7,829 bases of DNA from Leptospiraceae bacterium UBA2033 (lineage in GTDB: Bacteria > Spirochaetota > Leptospiria > Leptospirales > Leptospiraceae), in assembly GCA_002333425.1 (NCBI GenBank), contig DDBL01000233.1:3086-10914 (forward strand), written 5' to 3'. Shown piece by piece: positions 1-5,831 of this stretch (positions are counted from its first letter, which is position 1; each line of letters starts with the position of its first letter). Position numbers and translations under genes: made by a program. The notes beneath the pieces are model-generated. The model searched no databases. It was not told the origin of the DNA and worked only from the letters and a program-made list of their open reading frames with translations.

Positions 1-531
1 AGCGAACCTTTAAAAAATAGATTTGGTATTCAGTTTCGTTTGGATTATTATTCGGATGAAGAGATGGGGCAAATTGTTATTCGCTCTGCAAAAATTCTAA
101 ACATACAAATTGACCCAGATGCAGCATTAGAAATTGGAAAACGTAGTCGTAAAACTCCTAGAATTGCTAATCACTTACTAAAACGAATTCGAGACTTTGC
201 TGAAGTGCAAAACAATGGCAGAATTAATCTTTCTATTTGTAAATCGTCTTTGCAGAAATTGGGTATAGACCATTTAGGATTAGATAATATGGATAGACAA
301 ATCCTAACTTGTATGATCGAGAGATACAAAGGTGGACCAGTAGGCTTAAAAGCAATTGCGGTGATAGTCGGAGAAGAAGAAAGAACGATTGAAGATTCTT
401 ATGAATCGTATATGGTTCGCATTGGGCTAATACTGCGTACCCCCGCAGGACGAATGGCAAGTGAGTTGGCATATAAACATATGGGTCTAGAAATGAAGGT
501 AAAAGATGAACAAAGAAATCTTTTCTTTTGA
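1..531 (+). CDS. ruvB: RuvB, Holliday junction branch-migration ATPase (C-terminal half, 5' end outside window)
   Basis: RuvB is the hexameric AAA+ motor that, with RuvA, drives branch migration of Holliday junctions in the cytoplasm. The frame is open from base 1 and gives 176 residues, about half of the usual roughly 335. The Walker A and B parts lie upstream of the window. Visible landmarks are SEPLKNRFGI at the very start, the sensor-2 region KTPRIANHLLKRIRDFA (about residues 51-67), and the winged-helix DNA-binding domain with GLDNMDRQIL, GGPVGLKAIA, ERTIEDSYESY and LRTPAGRMAS. The last motif is usually RTPRGR, so Ala replaces one Arg. An internal TTG at base 40 is not the start, because family sequence continues upstream of it. 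The 3' end overlaps the next gene by 26 bases, which suggests co-transcription. Identification is firm; only the N-terminal half is unseen. Confidence 0.96.
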   Translation, partial: SEPLKNRFGIQFRLDYYSDEEMGQIVIRSAKILNIQIDPDAALEIGKRSRKTPRIANHLLKRIRDFAEVQNNGRINLSICKSSLQKLGIDHLGLDNMDRQILTCMIERYKGGPVGLKAIAVIVGEEERTIEDSYESYMVRIGLILRTPAGRMASELAYKHMGLEMKVKDEQRNLFF

Positions 532-1432
532 TCTAAATTCTTTAGATGCGGATGACAGGCGTTTGCTTCTCTCGGCGAGCCTTGTTTTTTTTATGATATC
601 TTTCACGATTGCTCATTTGTTTACCAAGAATATGTTATGGAGATTATTAGGATCTGATAGCAATATTGTTGATATTAAAAAAGGTGGAGAAAATCAAAAA
701 GTTTATGAAGTTCTTCTAGAGCAAGAGTTTACCAATAAAACAATTAAAGACGAAATCAAAGCTCTCTCTAATGAAGATTCTGCTGGATCTGGTGGGCTTA
801 CGGAGAAAGAAGGATTTCATACCAACTCTCCTTTTTATGAATTCATATATGGCGGAATGCCAAGCTCTGCTCCTCAGATGACTCAAAAAAGCTCTGAATC
901 TCAAAAAACAGAAGATGAAATTTATGAAGTGGGGATTTATCAAAATGATCCAATGATGAAAGTTACTCCGCAAAAGACTGTTGTCTCAAACCCATCAACA
1001 GGACAAGAAACTAAGATACCTTTCAACTATCGTTTCCAACAAGATTTTTTATTTCGTTGGGATGGTTCTAGCTCTTTGTCGATTCCTCGAAAAAAATTGG
1101 CTGGTTATGAGTATTTCAAAAATATGATCAAACAAATCGAAGAAGGTTTTGCTGCTCCCGGTGGGGGCAATATCGCCTATCGTGATATGGCTGGTTTTTT
1201 TATCCGTGAAGGAATTAGTCCGGGGGAAACAAAGGTTAGCTTCATGCTAAACGATGCAGGACAAGTCATAGATGTAAAACAAATCACTTCACAAGGTCAA
1301 GAAATTGTAGACCGTGCTTGTATGGACGCTATTCGTGGACAAAACTTTGGACCAGTCCCGCCAGAGGTCAAAGAGCAAGGTATGATCTTTGGAATTAATT
1401 TCGTTTTTCCTGGGCATATAAAATATAGATAA
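506..1432 (+). CDS. Single-pass envelope protein with TonB-like C-terminal domain
   Basis: This is a 308-residue protein. It has a short acidic cytoplasmic N-terminus, one membrane segment at about residues 20-39 (LLLSASLVFFMISFTIAHLF), and a long polar Ser/Glu/Lys linker without the Pro-rich stretch of classical TonB. From about residue 200 to 303 it has a TonB-C/AgmX-like domain: YFKNMIKQIEEGF (203-215), then KVSFMLNDAGQVIDVKQI (243-260), a helix DRACMDAIRG, the FGPVPPEV turn and a closing strand INFVF. Members of this family span the periplasm; some pass proton-motive energy from ExbB/ExbD to outer-membrane receptors, others have unrelated envelope roles. No exbB or exbD is in the window. 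The ATG at 506 lies within the ruvB 3' end, with only a weak AAGGT ribosome site, so translational coupling to ruvB is likely. The domain call is fairly sure; the function is open. Confidence 0.8.
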   Translation: MNKEIFSFDLNSLDADDRRLLLSASLVFFMISFTIAHLFTKNMLWRLLGSDSNIVDIKKGGENQKVYEVLLEQEFTNKTIKDEIKALSNEDSAGSGGLTEKEGFHTNSPFYEFIYGGMPSSAPQMTQKSSESQKTEDEIYEVGIYQNDPMMKVTPQKTVVSNPSTGQETKIPFNYRFQQDFLFRWDGSSSLSIPRKKLAGYEYFKNMIKQIEEGFAAPGGGNIAYRDMAGFFIREGISPGETKVSFMLNDAGQVIDVKQITSQGQEIVDRACMDAIRGQNFGPVPPEVKEQGMIFGINFVFPGHIKYR

Positions 1433-1500
1433 TTTTTTTAAACTATTTTACTTTTAAATCCCCTGACTTTATGCGACGTGCCAGACTTTATCTAAGTATT

Positions 1501-1680
1501 GGGGTTGTGTAAAAAGATATGCCACAGAGGCACTGAGTCACAGAGGTTAATAATATATTAGACGTTATTGCAAGATTATACGGATACGCAGGAAGTTTAT
1601 TTAATATCTTAGAAAAAAATTCAATAAACTCTCTGTGTCTTTGTGCCTCTGTGGCAAAATTTTTGTTTTTACACAGTCCC
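1501..1680. repeat. 180-bp MITE-like element with terminal and subterminal inverted repeats
   Basis: The ends are ggggttgtgtaaaaa (1501-1515) and the reverse complement of gggactgtgtaaaaa (1666-1680), a 13/15 match. Just inside lies a second inverted pair, starting GCCACAGAGGCAC at 1521-1546 and opposite at 1630-1655, matching at about 22 of 26 positions and rich in CACAGAG. The centre (about 1547-1629) is AT-rich and holds no ORF. This is the structure of a small non-autonomous transposable element. The ends loosely recall IS256-family termini, which is a tentative inference. No clear target duplication flanks it. If it is removed, the flanks join into a sequence spaced like the dispersed repeat copies at 2635 and 3464, suggesting that it inserted into a third copy. 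Confidence 0.7.
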
Positions 1681-1730
1681 AGATTTTATTGCATAGGGCA
1701 ATTCCATGGAATCTAAGACTACTCTTTCAT
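1681..1730 (+). repeat. Dispersed repeat, third (degenerate) copy
   Basis: Starting with ATTGCATAGGGCAAT at 1688, this stretch matches the cores of the copies at 2635-2766 and 3464-3607. Shared parts are the mini-palindrome ATTGC/GCAAT, the following TCCATG-AATC, and GACTACTCTTT-CA. It lacks the CAAG tract and ends 27 bases before the DUF3368 reading frame. The upstream part of the copy (CTTTATC at 1486-1492) is separated from it by the 180-bp element. With that element removed, the distance from CTTTATC to ATTGCAT is 22 bases, the same as in the copy at 2635 (CCTTATC to ATTGCAT). Confidence 0.6.
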
Positions 1731-1756
1731 AAAAGCAACGCTGTCGCTTCGAATTA

Positions 1757-2245
1757 TTAAACTTCTTCTTTGTTTGTCTTGAGAACTTCTAAGTATAATT
1801 TTTCACTTAACCAAAAATTTCCTTTTTCAATAATTTCATCTAGGACAGGTTTCACCTCGTTAATGATTTTCTTTTGTTTGGCTAATGTCAAACAGCCTAC
1901 GGTTCCAATAAACTTTACTTTATGATATTCAGCTATTCGTCTTCCTTCGATTTCATCTAACAGTAAAAGTTGGGCTTGATTTTCAAGTGCTAGAGCAATC
2001 GATTCTGATTTCCCCAAATGTAAATCTATATTCAAGAAAGCTTATATTCTTTCGTCTTTCAGTTTTAAAACTTGTATATTGGGAGTTTCTAATGCTAATT
2101 GCAGCTTAGGAAAAATTTTTATTTTGTCGAGCAATTCAGTATTAACCGCTGGAGGAATTTTAATTTCACCGAACAGGCTGTGAAGAATATCTAATCTTTC
2201 TATGGAGGAAAAATTGATGAGTGGAGTAGTGTTGGAGATAATCAA
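1757..2245 (-). pseudogene. DUF3368 PIN-like toxin interrupted by one in-frame TAA
   Basis: Read as one frame this is 162 codons, normal for DUF3368 proteins, which are PIN-fold nucleases acting as toxins beside UPF0175 antitoxins. The N-terminal 67 codons start MIISNTTPLINFSSIERLDI, the usual opening of the family. After KLKDERI a TAA at 2044-2042 interrupts, and the same frame resumes directly with the conserved second half: LGKSESIALALE (about 77-88), LLLLDEIEGRRIAEYH (93-108), KFIGTVGCL and a VKPVLDEIIEKGNFW tail. A single base change could restore the gene. The second half alone could start only from TTG at 2035 and would lack the N-terminal strand carrying part of the active site. The start is TTG at 2245, overlapping the antitoxin stop as TTGA. 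It is probably inactive, though a sequencing error or stop readthrough cannot be excluded. Confidence 0.85.
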
Positions 2246-2508
2246 ATGAAATCTAAACTCTTGATAGTTTCTAAATCTTGGTTAAAATCTTCTACATCGT
2301 AATGACGTGGGATTTTCTTCTCCCCCAAAAGAAAATGAAATTCTACTTTACTCATTTCCGCCATGCGTGAGCAATTCGCAAACGATAAAAGTTTATCCCG
2401 ATACAATTGAACCGCTAGTTCTTTCTTTAATTCTAGGATTAATTTACTTTCTGGAATTCGAACGTGAAACAATATATCAGAAGGTATTTCTAAGACTACG
2501 TTTTGCAT
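2242..2508 (-). CDS. UPF0175-family antitoxin
   Basis: This 88-residue protein has the full UPF0175 pattern: VVLEIPSDIL near the N-terminus, LAVQLYRDKLLSFANCSRMA (31-50) continuing into the helix-turn-helix-like SKVEFHFLLGEKKIP, and the acidic tail YDVEDFNQDLETI. Such proteins are DNA-binding antitoxins paired with DUF3368/PIN toxins, which fits the next gene. The usual Gly of the SLGKAAE segment is replaced here by SFANCSR. The ATG at 2508 has no ribosome site. An exact TTGACA starts 35 bases before it, so the message probably begins at the ATG. The gene ends in the TTGA overlap that starts the toxin. With the toxin broken, this antitoxin may persist as a free regulator or as an anti-addiction remnant. 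Confidence 0.88.
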   Translation of the reverse strand: MQNVVLEIPSDILFHVRIPESKLILELKKELAVQLYRDKLLSFANCSRMAEMSKVEFHFLLGEKKIPRHYDVEDFNQDLETIKSLDFI

Positions 2509-2514
2509 GTTTTC

Positions 2515-2543
2515 ATTCTTAGTTTTTTAAATCTTTTTGTCAA
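2515..2543 (-). promoter_or_regulatory. Promoter of the UPF0175/DUF3368 operon, probably leaderless
   Basis: On the minus strand TTGACA (2543-2538) is followed by a 17-base spacer and AAGAAT (2520-2515, four of six to TATAAT). Six bases then lead to the ATG at 2508. This puts the expected transcription start at the start codon. The -10 is modest, and a 16-base spacing to TAAGAA is also possible. Confidence 0.6.
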
Positions 2544-2634
2544 TGCTTTTCAATCAAATCCCCTAACACTCCGTATTTGTTAAGCTTGCTATGCGTAATC
2601 CCGTTTACAAAAGGAGATGCCTCTTTTTCCAGAA

Positions 2635-2766
<132 letters not shown>

Positions 2767-2797
2767 ATTCTTTGTTATCCGCTAGAAGAAATTGAAA

Positions 2798-3187
2798 TTA
2801 CGAATCTATCTTTTTGAATTTGTATAGTTCTAAAGTGGAAATAAATTTAAAATCTTTTGTATTAGAAGTGAATAACGCCATTTGATGTTCAATAGCAGTC
2901 GAAGCAATAATTGAATCTGGTAAACCTAATCCATGACTTTTCGTGTATTTTTCAATTAGTTCTAAGGATCGAACTGAAATGCTTTCACTTAGATGAACTA
3001 CTTTTAGTTTGCTTAGCGCTTTTATTATGTTCTTAATTTCTTTTTTATTGAATGCTCCGACATACAATTCCATAAGCGTAATCGCTGAAATATGAATATT
3101 TTCGTAGCCTATTTCACTGAACTTTTCCTTGAGGTTTTGACGACCTTTTAAAAACTCGATGATTATATCGGTATCGCAAAGAATCAA
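2798..3187 (-). CDS. vapC: VapC-like PIN-domain toxin
   Basis: PIN-domain toxins are Mg-dependent ribonucleases that cut specific RNAs when free of their antitoxin. With the chosen start this protein has 129 residues. The acidic set is complete: D5 and D7 in LCDTDIIIEFL, E40 in ITLMELYVGA, D91 in GLPDSIIAS and D112 in SNTKDF. The frame extends to an earlier TTG at 3202. TTG at 3187 is preferred because it overlaps the antitoxin stop as TTGA, exactly as in the other two pairs of this window, has GGAAAAG seven bases upstream, and gives the usual short N-terminus MILCDTD. All catalytic residues are present, so the toxin should be active. The repeat copy at 2635-2766 follows it. Confidence 0.9.
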   Translation of the reverse strand: MILCDTDIIIEFLKGRQNLKEKFSEIGYENIHISAITLMELYVGAFNKKEIKNIIKALSKLKVVHLSESISVRSLELIEKYTKSHGLGLPDSIIASTAIEHQMALFTSNTKDFKFISTLELYKFKKIDS

Positions 3188-3408
3188 AATTTTCTTTTCC
3201 AAGCCTTTTCCCTGATTTCTTTTAGAGTAATATCTCTGTTAGCCCATATTCCAAATAGATTTTCAAAATCTTTTTCAGAGGCAACTTTCTTCTTACTTGT
3301 AACTTTCTTTTGAGGAGAGGTTTCAATTTCTACATATGAAAGTTCTTTCAATACAGAAAAAAGGTGAATTGCCTTTTGTTCATTTTTTACTCGAATTAAC
3401 ATTTCCAT
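3184..3408 (-). CDS. VapB-type antitoxin with conserved toxin-binding tail
   Basis: This is a 74-residue protein directly before the PIN toxin and coupled to it by the TTGA overlap. The N-terminal half (IRVKNEQKAIHLFSVLKELS, from residue 5) looks helical. It is followed by a Lys-rich linker (about 33-42) and the tail LFGIWANRDITLKEIREKAW (51-70). I recall LFG-W-DR-I--EEIR-KAW tails from small antitoxins beside PIN toxins. No classical AbrB or ribbon-helix-helix motif is obvious. The frame is open to a GTG at 3468, but that extension would run through the promoter and into the repeat. The ATG at 3408 lies 35 bases after the first base of TTGACA; a second ATG at 3402 is possible. No ribosome site is seen. 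Confidence 0.8.
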   Translation of the reverse strand: MEMLIRVKNEQKAIHLFSVLKELSYVEIETSPQKKVTSKKKVASEKDFENLFGIWANRDITLKEIREKAWKRKF

Positions 3409-3414
3409 ACATCG

Positions 3415-3443
3415 AATAAAAGAGAAATCTATGAATTTGTCAA
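3415..3443 (-). promoter_or_regulatory. Promoter of the VapB/VapC-type operon, probably leaderless
   Basis: On the minus strand TTGACA (3443-3438) is followed by a 17-base spacer and TTTATT (3420-3415, four of six to TATAAT), then six bases to the ATG at 3408. The expected transcription start is at the start codon. The box lies about 20 bases outside the dispersed repeat copy. Confidence 0.6.
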
Positions 3444-3463
3444 CCCCTATTAAAAAACTCCTA

Positions 3464-3607
3464 CTCACACTATAAATTTCTTGCCTTATCCTTTACTTTT
3501 TTTCACATTGCATAAGGCAATCCCATGAAATCGACAACTCCTCTTTTCAAGCAAGCAAGCAAGCAAGCAAGCAAAGCAAGCAAAGCAAAGCAAGTCGGAG
3601 TCGCGGG
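3464..3607 (+). repeat. Dispersed repeat, copy upstream of the VapB/VapC-type operon
   Basis: This is a second full copy of the element at 2635-2766, in the same orientation. It shares the opening CTCACACTATAAATTTCTTG, the palindrome ATTGCATAAGGCAAT (3507-3521), ATGAAATCGAC, CTCTTTTCAAG and the closing AAGTCGGAGTCGCGGG. It is 12 bases longer, mainly because its CAAG tract is longer and impure. Confidence 0.85.
3548..3594 (+). repeat. Impure CAAG/CAAAG tract
   Basis: Six CAAG units are followed by the order CAAAG, CAAG, CAAAG, CAAAG, CAAG. The mix of four- and five-base units differs from the pure nine-unit tract in the other copy, so the two tracts have changed independently since duplication. 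Confidence 0.95.
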
Positions 3608-3989
3608 CACTTCGATACAATTTTCGCAGTAAAATAGATAGTGTCTGCCTTTGGCAGGTCTTTCGTGTAGTACGCGAAAATCACTCAGTGACCGGATTTT
3701 TTAGTTTATCGTATAGTAAAAAGTCCACTATTCAAGGCGAAAGTAAAAATTTACTCAATATTATAAAGTCCGGTCATCAGCGTAAGCGAGTGAAATTTTT
3801 TTCGAATGAAAAAAAATTTGTACCGAGATGCCCCAAATACTTTCAGTCCCTCATTACTAAAACTATATCAGCATTATCCTCTTTTTCTAAAATAAAGATT
3901 ACTCTGAGTTATCCGCAAGGCTTCTTTCTTTCTATTCTTTTTCAAATAACGCATACTTTAAATAAACCACATAATCTAAGGAGATTTCT
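3608..3989. other. Gene-free stretch with nested inverted repeats
   Basis: No convincing gene is present here. Between 3620 and 3792 several inverted repeats nest. ATTTTCGC (3620-3627) pairs with GCGAAAAT (3674-3681). Inside it lies the hairpin CTGCC-TTT-GGCAG (3645-3657). An overlapping alternative is the 8-bp stem at 3661-3679 (TTTCGTGT opposite ACGCGAAA, one G-T pair). Next, TGACCGGA (3689-3696) pairs with TCCGGTCA (3769-3776), with an outer CACTC (3682-3686) opposite GAGTG (3788-3792). The rest is AT-rich leader of the following operon, ending in AAGGAG (3978-3983), six bases before the ATG at 3990. It could be the remains of a small mobile element or a structured leader RNA. Confidence 0.5.
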
Positions 3990-5228
3990 ATGAAGTTAGT
4001 AAAATATTTTTCGATGTTGCTAGTTGTTTTGATTAGCAATGGGAGTTGTAGTACGGGTAGCGATAAAACAAATGGAAATGGAACAACAACGCAACCACCA
4101 CCAACCGATATTCCACAACAACCGCTGTTCTTTGAAGTAATGCAGGATATTTCTTCTTGCGATACGAACAAGATGGAGATGATTCAGCCTAACAGCGTTA
4201 TTGCGCCGGGTCGGATTAGTTATAAAAGATTAAATGGAGATATAGACTTTATTGATAATCCCGGTAGTGGCTCAGTTCCAAGAAGAACTATAACTTTCCC
4301 AAGCGTTACGTCTGAATCAGGGCAAGGTTTTAATGCGGGCATAAGCATATCTACTTTGAATAGCCGTGGAATGAATCTAAAGCTTGGAGGTAATTATGAT
4401 ACTTCAAAGAAAATTAATTTTTCTATATCCATGCTTGGGACAGAAATTTCAACACTTGATGGAAATGCAATTACGCAAAGAATTATTGATACGCAAGGTT
4501 CACTGCTTCAACCGGATTATAAAGAGCCTCCTGTAATTTATAAATCAATTGTATATGCGAGAGGTATTAAATATAAATTTGAAAAAGAAAATAATTCTTC
4601 CGGAATGCTTGGGGTTGATTTGAGCAAGACGGATGCCTTCGAAGGAAAGATAGGCTTCTCGACTTTTAAAGTTGATAAGACGACGAATACAATTGAAGAA
4701 ACTTTTGATTCAAGTCAGGTAGTGTTATTCTGTAAAACAAAATTATCGGAAGAAAGAATTCGAACGGACATTGCAAGCCGAACTCCAAGTATTTCTTACC
4801 GTGTAAATTTACAAGACCAAGGATGCGGAAACCCCGGAACATCGGAGGATAATGATGGTAGCCACAATAACCAAATTACATCTTATGCTCAACAGATATA
4901 TTTGTTCTCCTTTAATCTCAAGAATCAACCGAATGGTTGCAAGGTAAAATATGTTGCTAACACTGATGGCGTTGTGTATTCCAATGGTGGAGGTAGGGCT
5001 GGTCATTCAGGCTGTAGCGCGTTCATTGAAAAAATTAGAGCTAAACTAGAAGGTTGCCCTGCAAATTGGAATGTCAATTACAGAGTGAATTCCCGTCGTT
5101 CTGGTTCAGATTCAGGCTTAGGCGATTGGCAATCTTGGAAATGTAATGATGACTGGTCAGGAGTTGACGGCAGAAAAATCGTTGCAATGGAAGCAAAAAT
5201 CACAACGAACAACGAGTGTTTGAGGTAA
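3990..5228 (+). CDS. Lipoprotein resembling a shortened cholesterol-dependent-cytolysin-like protein, with Cys-containing C-terminal repeats
   Basis: This is a 412-residue exported protein. A signal peptide (1-19) ends in LISNGSC, with C20 as the likely lipidated residue, followed by a Gly/Thr/Pro-rich linker to about 45. Pieces occur in the same order as in thiol-activated cytolysins: NSVIAPGR (68-75; family S-xYPGAL), RRTITFPS (98-105; family strand ending LPG), MNLKLGGNYD (128-137), EPPVIYKSIVYARGIKYKFE (179-198; family PPVYVSSVAYGR-VYLKLE), SSQVVLFCKT (241-250) and PSISYRVN (266-273; family LPISY). The Trp-rich undecapeptide of domain 4 is absent. Instead, residues 267-404 hold three similar units, each opening with a Y-containing strand and closing with a hydrophobic strand, with Cys at 279, 317, 342, 356, 385 and 410. 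A strong AAGGAG site precedes the ATG. It is first in a three-gene operon. The cytolysin relation is my reading of motifs and may be wrong. Confidence 0.55.
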   Translation: MKLVKYFSMLLVVLISNGSCSTGSDKTNGNGTTTQPPPTDIPQQPLFFEVMQDISSCDTNKMEMIQPNSVIAPGRISYKRLNGDIDFIDNPGSGSVPRRTITFPSVTSESGQGFNAGISISTLNSRGMNLKLGGNYDTSKKINFSISMLGTEISTLDGNAITQRIIDTQGSLLQPDYKEPPVIYKSIVYARGIKYKFEKENNSSGMLGVDLSKTDAFEGKIGFSTFKVDKTTNTIEETFDSSQVVLFCKTKLSEERIRTDIASRTPSISYRVNLQDQGCGNPGTSEDNDGSHNNQITSYAQQIYLFSFNLKNQPNGCKVKYVANTDGVVYSNGGGRAGHSGCSAFIEKIRAKLEGCPANWNVNYRVNSRRSGSDSGLGDWQSWKCNDDWSGVDGRKIVAMEAKITTNNECLR

Positions 5229-5831
5229 ATGATGAATATCCTTACTAAACAAAAAAGTAAAGAAATAAATAAAAAGCAAAAGCAAAGGAAATGGTCACGT
5301 ATACTCTTCATAACTAAACCATTTGTAACTATATTAGGGCTAACAATATTAACACTCTCGATGATTAATTGTAAATCATTTGATAAGAAGCTATTGGAGG
5401 AGCCAGTTAAAGAAATAAGAGGTTACGAAAATTATAGACTTGGCGTTGATTTGTTCGATGATTACTCTATAGTTATAAAAAATACGTTTGATTATAATCA
5501 AAGAGATTCGACTCGTGATGGTGAAATTTTTTGTACTATATATAATAAAAATGATATAGGTTTAGGCTCAACATTTTTGATTATGATTCCGCCTTACTTT
5601 CCATTGTTAGGGATTCCCTACGGATACCGGTGGTCTACAATGGAAGCCGAATTTATTCTGAAGCCAAAAGATGGGAAAAAAATAATTAAATATAAAGGAA
5701 GTGCAAGTGCCATTTCCTTTCCAGCGCTATATTGGGGGACTGAATCACCGTATAGAGAAGCGCAGTTGAAAGCATTTAGAAAGTTACTTCGTAATTTTAT
5801 AGACACCATCGAAAAGGAGAATTCTAAATGA
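5229..5831 (+). CDS. Putative lipoprotein of unknown function
   Basis: This 200-residue protein is not one I recognise. It has an unusually long, Lys/Arg-rich N-region (residues 1-30), a hydrophobic core (about 31-46) and LSMINC, making C48 the likely lipidation site under the relaxed spirochaetal lipobox. The mature part is mixed polar and β-like (YENYRLGVDLFDDYSIVIKN), with a hydrophobic stretch FLIMIPPYFPLLGIPYGYRW (about 118-137) that may anchor to or dip into a membrane, and a charged helical C-terminus. The ATG directly abuts the stop of the preceding gene with no gap; a second ATG follows at 5232. GAGG in the end of the preceding gene can serve as ribosome site. The next gene overlaps by four bases, so the three genes are probably one transcript. 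Confidence 0.65.
   Translation: MMNILTKQKSKEINKKQKQRKWSRILFITKPFVTILGLTILTLSMINCKSFDKKLLEEPVKEIRGYENYRLGVDLFDDYSIVIKNTFDYNQRDSTRDGEIFCTIYNKNDIGLGSTFLIMIPPYFPLLGIPYGYRWSTMEAEFILKPKDGKKIIKYKGSASAISFPALYWGTESPYREAQLKAFRKLLRNFIDTIEKENSK

Noticed and set aside
3409..3468. N-terminal extension of the VapB-type antitoxin to GTG at 3468
   Set aside because: The added 20 residues would come from the promoter region and the edge of the repeat; the ATG at 3408 fits the layout of the other two TA operons.
3688..3993. Possible 101-residue plus-strand gene starting at GTG
   Set aside because: It has no ribosome site, starts inside an inverted-repeat arm, has no recognisable domain and runs through the leader of the next gene.
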